From the NCBI GenBank assembly GCA_017646685.1, contig JAGCLZ010000041.1, forward strand, positions 1 to 44,036: 44,036 nucleotides of DNA. The letters are read 5' to 3'. A program made the position numbers and the translations under genes. This DNA is from Bacteroidales bacterium (GTDB lineage: Bacteria; Bacteroidota; Bacteroidia; Bacteroidales; P3). The notes under the pieces are model-generated. The model saw only the letters and a list, made by a program, of their open reading frames with translations. It was not told the origin of the DNA and searched no databases. Below, piece by piece: positions 1-8,091 of the stretch (position 1 is its first letter; each line of letters begins with the position of its first letter).

Positions 1-467
1 CTGCCTTTGTAGCCTATTTTGCATTAAATAATTACACTGTAACAGTAATATCGGCAAATGATAGTATGGGAACAGTGTCGGGAGGCGGCACATACGAAGC
101 CGGTTCGCAAGTTACAATAACGGCTACAGCAGCAGAAGGCTATCGCTTTGTAAGCTGGAACGATGGCAACACCGATAATCCTCGCATTATTACTTTAACA
201 GGAGATACTACATTTATTGCTAATTTTGAAAGAATAACCGGTATAGAAGATGTAGCTGTTATAAATGCTCGTGTATATTCGAGCCACAGCCGAATAGTGG
301 TGGAAGGTGCCGATGGCAACAACGTAATGCTGTTTGATATGAGCGGCCGCCTACTAGCCACCAAGCGAGACGAGTATTCGAGATTAGAGTTCGAGGTGTC
401 AATATCGGGTGCTTACTTTGTAAAGATTGGTAACTATAAAGCCCAAAAGATAGTGGTAATAAAATAG
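1..467 (+). CDS. T9SS cargo protein, C-terminal part (5' end outside window)
   Basis: The reading frame is open from base 3, so the gene starts upstream. What is visible is the end of one InlB-type beta repeat (FVAYFA), a full repeat of about 70 residues (from YTVTVISAN to TTFIANFE, with the typical GxGTY, AxxGYxFVxWxDG pattern), then a roughly 75-residue C-terminal domain ending in AQKIVVIK. That domain has the GxYFVKIG and final basic KIVVIK pattern of type A T9SS sorting domains, which send proteins through the outer membrane and are then removed. The repeats are usually stalk or adhesion modules. The catalytic or binding part of the protein is not in this window, so its function is unknown. 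Confidence 0.85.
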   Translation, partial: AFVAYFALNNYTVTVISANDSMGTVSGGGTYEAGSQVTITATAAEGYRFVSWNDGNTDNPRIITLTGDTTFIANFERITGIEDVAVINARVYSSHSRIVVEGADGNNVMLFDMSGRLLATKRDEYSRLEFEVSISGAYFVKIGNYKAQKIVVIK

Positions 468-482
468 ACTAAAACAATATAC

Positions 483-528
483 ATAAAATAAAAGAGCCGC
501 AGATATATCTGCGGCTCTTTTATTTTAT
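483..528. terminator. Bidirectional terminator, perfect palindrome
   Basis: Bases 483-528 form a perfect 46-bp palindrome centred on 505/506. Its GC-rich core (AGAGCCGCAGATA and complement) is flanked by A-rich and T-rich arms, so either strand gives a hairpin followed by a U-rich tail. It lies between two convergent genes, ending at 467 and 556, and should stop transcription from both sides. Confidence 0.85.
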
Positions 529-555
529 ACAATGAATATCCGATATAGACCATTA

Positions 556-2022
556 TCAACGGCGGCGGATAGCTTTCCGCAAGTCGAGGAAGTATGCAAG
601 GGCTATATACAATATTATATATAGTGTATTTAGCGAATATTTGAGCACTGTGCTTTCGGGCGAAAAGTATGTGGCTCCGAAATATATGGCCACTGCCAAT
701 ATCAAATACATCAATATTCGCTTGAAATTGTATGGTATAGGATAATATTTATGTCCCAAAGCAAAGGATATTACCATCATTATGCCATAGCAGAAGAATG
801 TGGCCCACGCCGAACCTACATAACCAATACGTGGTATAAAAATAAGGTTCAATGCCAATGTCACTACAGCACCTACTATAGCTATATAGGCACCAAACTT
901 AGTCTTATTGGTAAGTTTGTACCATATCGAAAGGTTGTAGAATACTCCCAAAAACAGGTTGGCCATCAATAGTATGGGTATTATTTCTTTTCCTTCGCGG
1001 AAGTCTCGGCCTATCATCAATAGGGCTACATCCAAAAACAATGTTGTTGCTAAGAATATTAGCGATGTAGCTATTATGAAGTAAGTCATAAGGTCGGCGT
1101 ATGTTTGTTTGGCATCTTTTTCTTTGGCATATGAAAAGAAGAAAGGCTCGGCGGCATACTTATAGGCTTGTATAAATATTGTCATAAGTATTGATATTTT
1201 GTAACATGCACCGTATATGCCTATCTGCGATTCGGCAATATCAGAAGGAAGAAGGTAGCGGAGCAATATGCGGTCGAAGGTTTCGTTAACTATTCCTGCC
1301 ATACCAAAAAACAGCAGCGGAAAAGCATATACAAATAGTTTCTTCCACAATGCTTTGTCGAACCCACCTTTGAGGTTGAGAGCCGAGGGAAGCAACACTA
1401 TATATGTAACAGCACTTGCTATAAGATTGGCAATAAACACATACTCTACATTCCACTGCGGGTTATATAGGAGGGCTATCACACCCTCGCCGTTGGCATT
1501 GGCATACCATGCCGGGAACCAAAGTAGAAATATAAGATTGAACCCGATGTTTATCAATATGTTCATAAACTTGAGCGAGGCAAACTTCAGTGCTTTGTTT
1601 TCTACCCTCAGACGTGCAAAGGGTATAACGGTAAGGGCATCGAACGAGAGCATTAGTGCAAACCAAACCACATAGTTGGCATTATCGGGGTAGCCAAGGA
1701 AGGCTGCTATAGGTTTGGAGAATAGGAGTAGCAGTACGAGTATAGGTATGGTGGTGAAATAAAGCGAGTATTGCGATGTTGAAAACACTCGGTCTTTGTT
1801 GTCTTCCAGAGATGTATAGCGGAAGTAAGCCGTTTCCATGCCGTAGGTAAGCACCACGGCCATAAAGGCTGCAATGGCATAGAAATAGTTTTGTACACCA
1901 TAGTTACTTGTAATAAAAATGTTTGTGTGTAGAAATACCAAGCAGTAGTTGAGGAAGCGTCCTAATATACTTGGCAAGCCATATATTGCCGTTTGTCCGA
2001 GCAGTTTCTTAAAAGGATTCAT
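556..2022 (-). CDS. Polysaccharide flippase (Wzx/MATE-like, MOP superfamily)
   Basis: A 488-residue integral membrane protein with about 12-14 hydrophobic segments spread over its whole length. The N-terminus (FKKLLGQTAIYGLPSILGRF) is typical of Bacteroidetes lipopolysaccharide or capsule flippases of the MOP exporter superfamily, which move undecaprenyl-linked oligosaccharides across the inner membrane. A charged loop near residue 300 (YAKEKDAK) and the segment from LTNKTKFGAYIAIVGA onward match the family's second half. No glycosyltransferase genes are adjacent, so the substrate cannot be inferred and no symbol is given. Transcription probably starts from the box at 2076-2083. Confidence 0.85.
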   Translation of the reverse strand: MNPFKKLLGQTAIYGLPSILGRFLNYCLVFLHTNIFITSNYGVQNYFYAIAAFMAVVLTYGMETAYFRYTSLEDNKDRVFSTSQYSLYFTTIPILVLLLLFSKPIAAFLGYPDNANYVVWFALMLSFDALTVIPFARLRVENKALKFASLKFMNILINIGFNLIFLLWFPAWYANANGEGVIALLYNPQWNVEYVFIANLIASAVTYIVLLPSALNLKGGFDKALWKKLFVYAFPLLFFGMAGIVNETFDRILLRYLLPSDIAESQIGIYGACYKISILMTIFIQAYKYAAEPFFFSYAKEKDAKQTYADLMTYFIIATSLIFLATTLFLDVALLMIGRDFREGKEIIPILLMANLFLGVFYNLSIWYKLTNKTKFGAYIAIVGAVVTLALNLIFIPRIGYVGSAWATFFCYGIMMVISFALGHKYYPIPYNFKRILMYLILAVAIYFGATYFSPESTVLKYSLNTLYIILYIALAYFLDLRKAIRRR

Positions 2023-2075
2023 AATATATTATTTGTAAACTATTTATAATTATCTTTGTTCTTTAAACCGAAGTG

Positions 2076-2105
2076 CAAAGTTACACAAAAAAGATAAATT
2101 CCCAA
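2076..2105 (-). promoter_or_regulatory. Bacteroidetes promoter for the flippase gene
   Basis: On the minus strand there is a TAACTTTG box (2083 to 2076) with TTGG 18 bp upstream (2105 to 2102). This fits the phylum consensus of a -33 TTTG-like element and a -7 TAnnTTTG element. It lies 54 bp upstream of the start codon at 2022. Confidence 0.7.
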
Positions 2106-2169
2106 CAAAATAATTCTTCCCCGATAAAATATTTTCTTATTTAAAGGGCTTTTGTTCAAAAATATTATG

Positions 2170-2177
2170 TATCTTTG
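2170..2177 (+). promoter_or_regulatory. -7 box (TATCTTTG) for the arcC operon
   Basis: TATCTTTG followed by CA matches the Bacteroidetes -7 consensus exactly. The nearest TTTG upstream is at 2151-2154, which is closer than usual, so the -33 assignment is uncertain. The expected leader before the ATG at 2237 is about 55-60 nt. Confidence 0.65.
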
Positions 2178-2236
2178 CACTTTTCAAAATTACGATTAAA
2201 GAATATAAATATTTAAAGATAAAGATATTATCAACT

Positions 2237-3175
2237 ATGAACAAATTAGCTGTTGTTGCATTTGGAGGCAATGCGTTGCTTCGCAGTGGGCAAAAAGGAA
2301 CATATCAAGAGCAAATAGCAAATGTTGAGAACACTTGCGAATCGTTGTACAGCTTGATAAAACAAGGGTACAATCTTGTTATAGGTCATGGCAATGGCCC
2401 ACAAGTAGGCAATGTAATGCTTCAGCATGAAGGAGGTTTTCGTGAATATAATATTCCATCGATGCCTATGGACTTCTGTGTGGCCGAAACCCAAGGTTCT
2501 ATTGCACACCTTATAGAGATGGGTTTTCGCAATATGTTTGCAAAATACGAGATAGAAAAAGATATAGTTACATTGGTTACCCAAGTGGTAGTAAGCAAGG
2601 ACGACCCAATGTTTCAAAACCCCACCAAGCCTGTTGGACCATATTATACAAAAGAACAAGCCGAACAATTTGCCAAAGAAAATGGTTCGGTATATTGCGA
2701 AGACCCCAAAGGTAATGGTTGGAGAAAAGTAGTACCCTCGCCCAAGCCAATAGCTATAAGCAATGTAGGCATAGTGGAAACGTTGGCCAAAAACGGCACC
2801 GTGGTAGTAACCGTAGGCGGCGGTGGTATACCTGTAATAAATGATGGTAAGAGGATATGTGGTGTAGAAGCTGTTATAGACAAGGATTTGGCATCGGCAC
2901 TTACAGCAATACAAATAGGCGCCGACGAGTTTTATATACTTACCGATGTGCCTAAGGTATATATCAACTTCCGCAAACCCGACGAGAAAGCCCTCGATGT
3001 TATAACAGTGGCCGAAGCAAAACAATATTTGGAACAAGGCCATTTTGCCGAAGGTAGTATGGCACCAAAGATAAGAGCCGGTATAATGTTTGTAGAAAAC
3101 GGTGGCAAAGAATGTGTAATAACCGAAGCCGGACAGCTTGGCAACCCATCATGTGGAACAAGAATAGTAAAATAA
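2237..3175 (+). CDS. arcC: Carbamate kinase
   Basis: A 312-residue amino-acid-kinase-fold enzyme that transfers phosphate from carbamoyl phosphate to ADP, giving ATP, ammonia and CO2. It has the N-terminal AFGGNALL nucleotide-binding turn, HGNGPQVGN at residues 51-59, the VGGGGIPV glycine loop, and the C-terminal IDKDLASALTAIQIGADEF and LTDVPKVYINF segments that are diagnostic for carbamate kinase. The length matches the family (about 310). The ornithine carbamoyltransferase gene starts 36 bp downstream, so the pair can turn citrulline plus phosphate into ornithine and ATP. Arginine deiminase (arcA) and an arginine/ornithine antiporter are not in this window. Confidence 0.95.
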   Translation: MNKLAVVAFGGNALLRSGQKGTYQEQIANVENTCESLYSLIKQGYNLVIGHGNGPQVGNVMLQHEGGFREYNIPSMPMDFCVAETQGSIAHLIEMGFRNMFAKYEIEKDIVTLVTQVVVSKDDPMFQNPTKPVGPYYTKEQAEQFAKENGSVYCEDPKGNGWRKVVPSPKPIAISNVGIVETLAKNGTVVVTVGGGGIPVINDGKRICGVEAVIDKDLASALTAIQIGADEFYILTDVPKVYINFRKPDEKALDVITVAEAKQYLEQGHFAEGSMAPKIRAGIMFVENGGKECVITEAGQLGNPSCGTRIVK

Positions 3176-3211
3176 TATATATATTTATTAATCAATATAA
3201 ATTAAAGAGTT

Positions 3212-4213
3212 ATGGCATTTAATTTAAGAAACAGAAATTTTTTGAAGTTATTGGACTTCACTCCAAAGGAAATCCAATATATGTTGGATTTGGCTCGCGA
3301 CCTAAAACGTGCTAAATATGCAGGTACCGAACAACCTAAACTTAAAGGTAAAAATATCGCTTTGATATTTGAAAAAACCAGTACTCGTACTCGTTGTGCT
3401 TTTGAATGTGCAGCTTACGATCAAGGAGCACACGTTACATACCTAGGACCTTCGGGTAGCCAAATAGGTGTAAAAGAATCTATGGCCGACACAGCTCGCG
3501 TACTAGGTCGTATGTATGATGGTATCGAATACCGCGGTTTCAAACAAGAAACAGTAGAAGAATTGGCTAAATATGCCGGCGTTCCTGTATGGAATGGTCT
3601 TACTAATGAGTTTCACCCAACTCAAATTCTTGCCGACTTCCTTACTATGAGCGAACATGTTGACAAACCTCTTAACCAAGTATCATACGCTTACATTGGC
3701 GATGCTCGTTACAACATGGGTAACAGCCTTATGGTAGGTGGTGCAAAAATGGGTATGGATGTAAGAATAGTTGCTCCTAAAGGTTTGCAACCAGACCAAG
3801 AACTTATAGACACTTGCCAAGCTATTGCTAAAGAAACAGGTGCTAAAGTTACTATTACCGACAATGTAGAAGAAGGTGTAAAAGGTTGTGACTTCTTATA
3901 TACTGACGTATGGGTAAGTATGGGAGAACCAGATGAAGTATGGGCTGAACGTATAGCTCTTTTGAAACCTTACCAAGTTAATGCTAAGATGATGGAAATG
4001 ACAGGCAATCCTAAATGTAAATTTATGCACTGCTTACCTGCATACCACAACTTAGAAACTCAAGTTGGTAGAGATGTTCATGCTAAATTTGGTTTAGACG
4101 GAGTTGAAGTAACTGAAGAAGTATTTGAAAGCGAAAACTCTATAGTATTCGACGAAGCTGAAAACCGTATGCATACTATCAAAGCTGTTATGGTAGCTAC
4201 ATTAGGTGAATAA
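3212..4213 (+). CDS. arcB: Ornithine carbamoyltransferase
   Basis: A 333-residue enzyme interconverting citrulline plus phosphate and ornithine plus carbamoyl phosphate. The carbamoyl-phosphate loop STRTR is at residues 57-61, followed by the [10 protein letters not shown] and [18 protein letters not shown] segments, the HPTQ motif, the ornithine-binding DVWVSMGE loop, and HCLP at 273-276. The SMG loop marks a true ornithine enzyme, unlike the acetyl- or succinyl-ornithine transcarbamylases used for arginine synthesis in many Bacteroidetes. The sequence is very close to enterobacterial ArgF. Pairing with arcC argues for a catabolic role, hence arcB rather than argF. Codons are strongly biased to highly-expressed types (CGT, GCT, GGT), unlike the neighbouring helicase. 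Confidence 0.93.
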   Translation: MAFNLRNRNFLKLLDFTPKEIQYMLDLARDLKRAKYAGTEQPKLKGKNIALIFEKTSTRTRCAFECAAYDQGAHVTYLGPSGSQIGVKESMADTARVLGRMYDGIEYRGFKQETVEELAKYAGVPVWNGLTNEFHPTQILADFLTMSEHVDKPLNQVSYAYIGDARYNMGNSLMVGGAKMGMDVRIVAPKGLQPDQELIDTCQAIAKETGAKVTITDNVEEGVKGCDFLYTDVWVSMGEPDEVWAERIALLKPYQVNAKMMEMTGNPKCKFMHCLPAYHNLETQVGRDVHAKFGLDGVEVTEEVFESENSIVFDEAENRMHTIKAVMVATLGE

Positions 4214-4237
4214 AAATTTATCAGCCATATATAATAA

Positions 4238-4269
4238 AAGAGGGCACTTCTTTGTGAAGTTGCCCTCTT
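4238..4269. terminator. Bidirectional terminator between OTC and helicase genes
   Basis: Bases 4238-4250 pair with 4256-4269 (AAGAGGGCACTTC against GAAGTTGCCCTCTT, one bulged base). T-rich sequence follows on the plus strand (TTGTTTATTTAT) and A-rich sequence precedes it. It lies 24 bp after the OTC stop and just beyond the helicase stop at 4276, so it serves convergent genes. Confidence 0.8.
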
Positions 4270-4275
4270 GTTTAT

Positions 4276-6060
4276 TTATCTATATTGCCCTCTTTTTCTT
4301 TTCTTTTTCTTGTCGGAGGTGTTGTTGCCTTTTGATTTCTTATCACCCTTTCTGTTGCCACGACTTTCTTTGGCAGTTTTCTTGTCGATGTCATTGTCTT
4401 TACTACTACGACGGCGACTTTTCTTGTCGTTGCCGGCTTTCTTGGCATTGGCAGCTTCCACTATAAGAGATTTTCTACGATAGGTTTCGCCATGGAATGC
4501 CTCTATAATATCGTTGGCATACATACCATCTACATCTACATATGAGAAACGTTCCATTATATCAATCTTTCCTATCTTGATATCCTTGTTGTTGCAAGTA
4601 TCGTTTATCAATCCTATAAGGCGTTGTGGCAATATCTTGTCGTCGTAGCCAAGGTTGAAGAATAGGCGTGCCATACCCACATCGTTGGGTTGTACCTTAC
4701 TTTTCTTTTTCTCTATTTTGGCTTTTTCTTCTTTTTCGGCTACGTTTAAGTCGGGCGAATTGCGGTAGTATTCCAAAAAGCGGTTAAACTCCAACGATAC
4801 AAAGCGACTTATAAGTTCCTTCTTATCCATCCATTCCAAACGCTTGACCACTTCGGATACAAACTTGCTTATCTCGTCGTAGTTTACCTCCACACGTTCC
4901 ACTTTGGCTATAAGATTATAGAATTGCTTCTCGCACACGTCCATGCCTGTTGGCACCGGTACTTGCTCAAATTTTTTCTTTATTATCTTTTCTATAGCCT
5001 TAATCTTGTGTCGTTCACGAAGGTTTACTATAGCAATGGATATACCCGTTTTGTCGGCGCGACCTGTACGACCACTACGATGGGTGTATTGTTCTATCTC
5101 GTCGGGAAGGTTGTAGTTGATAACGTGTGTAAGGTTAGATACGTCCAAGCCACGGGCAGCCACATCGGTAGCTACTAGCATTTGCAGGTTACGGCAGCGG
5201 AAACGTTCCATCACATGGTCGCGCTGTGCCTGCGAAAGATCGCCATGCAAGGCATCGGCATTGTAGCCATCGCGAATAAGAGCGGAGGCAACCTCTTGTG
5301 TTTCGGATCTTGTACGACAAAATATTATGGCATATATACTTGGATAATAGTCGGCAATACGTTTAAGAGCCAAATAGCGGTCTTTGGCTTGCACCAAGTA
5401 GTAGCAGTGCCTTACGTTGGCCGATCCCGAGTTGCGAACACCAATAGTTACTTCCTTGGGGTTGTGCATATAGTTGGAGGCAATGCGTGCAACCTCGTCG
5501 GGCATGGTGGCCGAGAATAGCAAGGTGTGTTTGTCTTCGGGTGTTTGTCCCAAAATGAAATCGAGGTCGTCCTTAAATCCCATATCCAACATCTCGTCGG
5601 CTTCGTCAAGCACAGCCCACCGCACATGCGAAAGGTCTACATACTTGCGGCGCAAAAGGTCGTTGATACGGCCGGGAGTAGCCACTATTATCTTGGCACC
5701 CTTTTTTAATGCCTTCTTTTGTACCTCTATGCTTGCACCGCCATAAACCGGTACCACCGTGCACGATGGTATGTATTTGGCATAGTTGGTAAGGTCGTTG
5801 GCTATCTGCACGCATAGTTCGCGTGTGGGGCTAAGTATCACTGCCTCTGTATAAGGATTGGTATAATCGAGGTTTTGTATAGTAGGAATGCCGAAGGCGG
5901 CTGTTTTGCCGGTACCTGTCTGAGCCAAAGCTATCAAATCTGTTTCTTCGTTCAACAATATAGGCAGTACAACTTCTTGTACAGGCATAGGGCGTTCGAA
6001 GCCCAACTCGGTGATGGCTTGCAGTACTTTTGCACCAACACCCAATTCTGAAAATGTCAT
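4276..6060 (-). CDS. deaD: DEAD-box ATP-dependent RNA helicase with DbpA-type RNA-binding domain
   Basis: A 594-residue RNA helicase. The core has all motifs: Q motif around 21-29, AQTGTGKT at 46-53, PTREL at 79-82, TPGR at 128-131, DEAD at 152-155, SAT at 183-185, VATDVAARGLDV at 296-307, and HRSGRTGR at 327-334. A linker follows, then a DbpA-type RNA-binding domain at about 455-530 (DVGMARLFFNLGYDDK onward), and a lysine/arginine-rich tail of about 55 residues. This is the DeaD/CsdA architecture, which helps ribosome assembly and mRNA unfolding, often in the cold. The promoter box at 6208-6215 implies a leader of about 140 nt, a common feature of cold-regulated helicase genes. Confidence 0.92.
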   Translation of the reverse strand: MTFSELGVGAKVLQAITELGFERPMPVQEVVLPILLNEETDLIALAQTGTGKTAAFGIPTIQNLDYTNPYTEAVILSPTRELCVQIANDLTNYAKYIPSCTVVPVYGGASIEVQKKALKKGAKIIVATPGRINDLLRRKYVDLSHVRWAVLDEADEMLDMGFKDDLDFILGQTPEDKHTLLFSATMPDEVARIASNYMHNPKEVTIGVRNSGSANVRHCYYLVQAKDRYLALKRIADYYPSIYAIIFCRTRSETQEVASALIRDGYNADALHGDLSQAQRDHVMERFRCRNLQMLVATDVAARGLDVSNLTHVINYNLPDEIEQYTHRSGRTGRADKTGISIAIVNLRERHKIKAIEKIIKKKFEQVPVPTGMDVCEKQFYNLIAKVERVEVNYDEISKFVSEVVKRLEWMDKKELISRFVSLEFNRFLEYYRNSPDLNVAEKEEKAKIEKKKSKVQPNDVGMARLFFNLGYDDKILPQRLIGLINDTCNNKDIKIGKIDIMERFSYVDVDGMYANDIIEAFHGETYRRKSLIVEAANAKKAGNDKKSRRRSSKDNDIDKKTAKESRGNRKGDKKSKGNNTSDKKKKRKRGQYR

Positions 6061-6207
6061 AAGTCTAAATGGTATTACGTTATTATTTACTCAAAATTGA
6101 ATCATCAAGCCGCACAATTCACCGATAGCATCATTAGATTGAGTGCTAATAATTTGCCAACCAAAATACATTCGACTTTATGACCAATTAAGCCCTGAAA
6201 TATTTTG

Positions 6208-6215
6208 CAAAGGTA
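6208..6215 (-). promoter_or_regulatory. -7 box for the helicase gene, giving a long leader
   Basis: TACCTTTG followed by CA on the minus strand (6215 to 6208). No clear -33 TTTG is visible. The start codon is at 6060, so the untranslated leader would be about 140 nt. The stretch 6061-6200 holds no gene. Confidence 0.55.
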
Positions 6216-6252
6216 CGAAATTTATTTTATATACGAGGGAAAGGGTATATAT

Positions 6253-6897
6253 TTACCACCACAATTTGATGTCTCTCTTAGGGAAATATCTTCGAAATAT
6301 AGTCGCCAATTTGTAAATACGAGGCAACTCCGACTTAAAAAGATTTATGTCTTCTTTTCGTATAGCTTCTTTAACCTTTTCGAATACGCAAAAAAATGGG
6401 CGTATAGGGCCATCGCATAGAAAGTCATCCTCAATGCAAGCTCCTTCTGCCATAGCCCAACGATAGTTGTACATTAATACTAAACTTGGACAATCGCAAC
6501 ATCCACAAAAATAAATTGTGTCATCGTTTGACATGCAAAAATTTTCATAATCAAAAAAAGATGAAGTAAGTATTGCAAGGCGAACCAATGTGCGAAGCGA
6601 ATCCATATCGGCCTTTTCTATCTTTAGACGATGAGTGTTTGTGTCATATAAGTACTTATAATCTGCTTTGTAAAGCAGTTCCGTAGAATCAGTTGCGTAT
6701 ATCCATTCCGGTTCTCCTGTCCAACCATTTGCCAAAAGCATCGAAAACAAGATATTCTCATGCTCATCTATCTTTGGCAATCTTGTAAATTTTGAAATGG
6801 TATTCGTTCCTCCTACCAGAGGTTTAAACCTAAAGTTTTGTGCATTTATATTCGAAAATGCCACAAGCATCAGTATGTAAAAAACTATTCTTTTCAT
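6253..6897 (-). CDS. Exported protein of unknown function
   Basis: I do not recognise this protein. The frame is open to 6957, but the ATG at 6897 is preferred because it starts a clear signal peptide (MKRIVFYILMLVAFSNINAQ) and avoids overlapping the upstream gene, which ends at 6918. That gives 214 residues with a cleavage site near residue 20. The mature part has a cysteine-rich centre (YFCGCCDCPS) and more cysteines nearby (CMSNDD, GACIED, FLCDG). No lipobox or T9SS tail is visible. It lies 20 bp downstream of another unknown gene on the same strand, so the two are probably co-transcribed. Confidence 0.65.
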   Translation of the reverse strand: MKRIVFYILMLVAFSNINAQNFRFKPLVGGTNTISKFTRLPKIDEHENILFSMLLANGWTGEPEWIYATDSTELLYKADYKYLYDTNTHRLKIEKADMDSLRTLVRLAILTSSFFDYENFCMSNDDTIYFCGCCDCPSLVLMYNYRWAMAEGACIEDDFLCDGPIRPFFCVFEKVKEAIRKEDINLFKSELPRIYKLATIFRRYFPKRDIKLWW

Positions 6898-6917
6898 ATT
6901 ATTATTGTTACGTTGTG

Positions 6918-7454
6918 TTATAAATCTTTGTTTGGATAAATGGGTTTGCCGTTCCAACTGCCGGTATACATACCATATAAGTCTGTATGTTCAATATCTG
7001 TAAAAGTAAATGATTCGTTTACATAACGAAGTATTCCGTCGTTATCTACATAAAGGCATGACCAATAGGTGAGACTATCGTCGCAAGCACGACAATCGTG
7101 GAAATAACAGGGATAGCCATTTGAAAACTCGGGATATTCAACCACAAGACCTCTTTTATTTACATTGGTAACCATATCCATGATAGGATCTACCTTATCA
7201 AGCCTGGATTGACATTCTTCGAATACCTTATCCCACTCTCGTCCAACGCACGATAAAAGAAACTTATACAATGGTGCATAGTCATATTCATGCCTATGTT
7301 GTTTTCGCTTTATCGCTATGCGGTTTTTATTTGCATATTTTTTCTCGTGCTTCTCAAACCTATAGCGGTCTGATTCTTGGCAATAGAACCGAAAGCCATT
7401 GTGTGTTATTTTGTTCACTTTTCTGTAAAGAGGTTTCTTATTATCTATGCTCAT
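6918..7454 (-). CDS. Conserved hypothetical protein, putatively cytoplasmic
   Basis: 178 residues with no signal peptide or membrane segment. The N-terminus is basic (lysine, arginine and histidine up to about residue 55). The middle segment (YAPLYKFLLSCVGREWDKVF, then EECQSRLD) resembles an uncharacterised family I know from several phyla, where the pattern is roughly PLxRFLxxxVGxPWxxVYSEI. That comparison is from memory and untested. A region around 117-135 has four cysteines (YPCYFHDCRACDD, YWSC). The C-terminus (MYTGSWNGKPIYPNKDL) is polar. Function is unknown. The exported protein encoded 20 bp downstream may be its partner. Confidence 0.6.
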   Translation of the reverse strand: MSIDNKKPLYRKVNKITHNGFRFYCQESDRYRFEKHEKKYANKNRIAIKRKQHRHEYDYAPLYKFLLSCVGREWDKVFEECQSRLDKVDPIMDMVTNVNKRGLVVEYPEFSNGYPCYFHDCRACDDSLTYWSCLYVDNDGILRYVNESFTFTDIEHTDLYGMYTGSWNGKPIYPNKDL

Positions 7455-7646
7455 AATATAAATTTATCTAAGGTGTTTACATGTAAGACAATTGAATCAA
7501 ATTATATTTTTCAGACTATGTGTCAAATAAATATACGTATATTCAAAAATCGCAATCCAATGCAAAGTAAGTAAAAATATATCACTTATCCAAGCATACC
7601 ATCAATAAAAATAAATCTTTCCATACCAATAAATTTATCACACCCT

Positions 7647-7854
7647 CCCTATAAAAGTTTCCAACCCAAGCATAAAAAAATATTTTTCCCTACTACAATT
7701 CTATATCCCAAGCTTTGAGATATTCGTCCCAAGCCTTGGGATATTTGTCCCAAGGCTTGGGATAAATATTTCAAGGCTTGGGATAATGTTTTATAGCAGG
7801 GATAAATAAGTTTTGTAGCACTGGTTTTAAACTTTTATAGCAGGATGGATAAAT
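7647..7854. repeat. Phased degenerate tandem array (21-bp units, then 22-bp units)
   Basis: This array occupies the gene-free stretch 7455-8091. Four units start exactly 21 bp apart at 7707, 7728, 7749 and 7770, built on CCCAAGCCTTGGGATAT-like words that are near-palindromic. Three units then start 22 bp apart at 7789, 7811 and 7833, built on TTTTATAGCAGG. The sequence CCCTATAAAAGTTT at 7647-7660 is roughly the complement of 7829-7844, so the block has inverted-repeat character. Units differ by several bases, yet the spacing does not slip. No gene is seen between 7455 and 8091; the rest is AT-rich. Confidence 0.85.
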
Positions 7855-8040
7855 ACTATATCATAGGAGCTGGCAGACGGCGTGTATTGCCAAAATGTAA
7901 AATGCTATATTCAATTATTTCAAAGATATGGAATAGGAATTGCAATAGTTATGTTTGTGACATTCTTATGATTGGTGAATGTAAAAGAATCTTCTGTAAA
8001 AAACTTTTGTTGTTATGGTATTTGATTGCGAAAAAAAACG

Positions 8041-8048
8041 TATCTTTG
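8041..8048 (+). promoter_or_regulatory. -7 box for the TPR gene
   Basis: TATCTTTG followed by CA matches the Bacteroidetes -7 consensus. TTTG at 8021-8024 and TTTTGTTG near 8004-8010 are possible -33 elements. The start codon is at 8092, giving a leader of about 37 nt. Confidence 0.7.
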
Positions 8049-8091
8049 CAAAAAAAACAACTGATATTTTATCAAAAAAATATGAATAATT

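Noticed and set aside
2246..3043. 265-residue open frame antisense to carbamate kinase
   Set aside because: It lies wholly opposite a certain gene, its product has no recognisable pattern, and it starts and ends without gene-like context.
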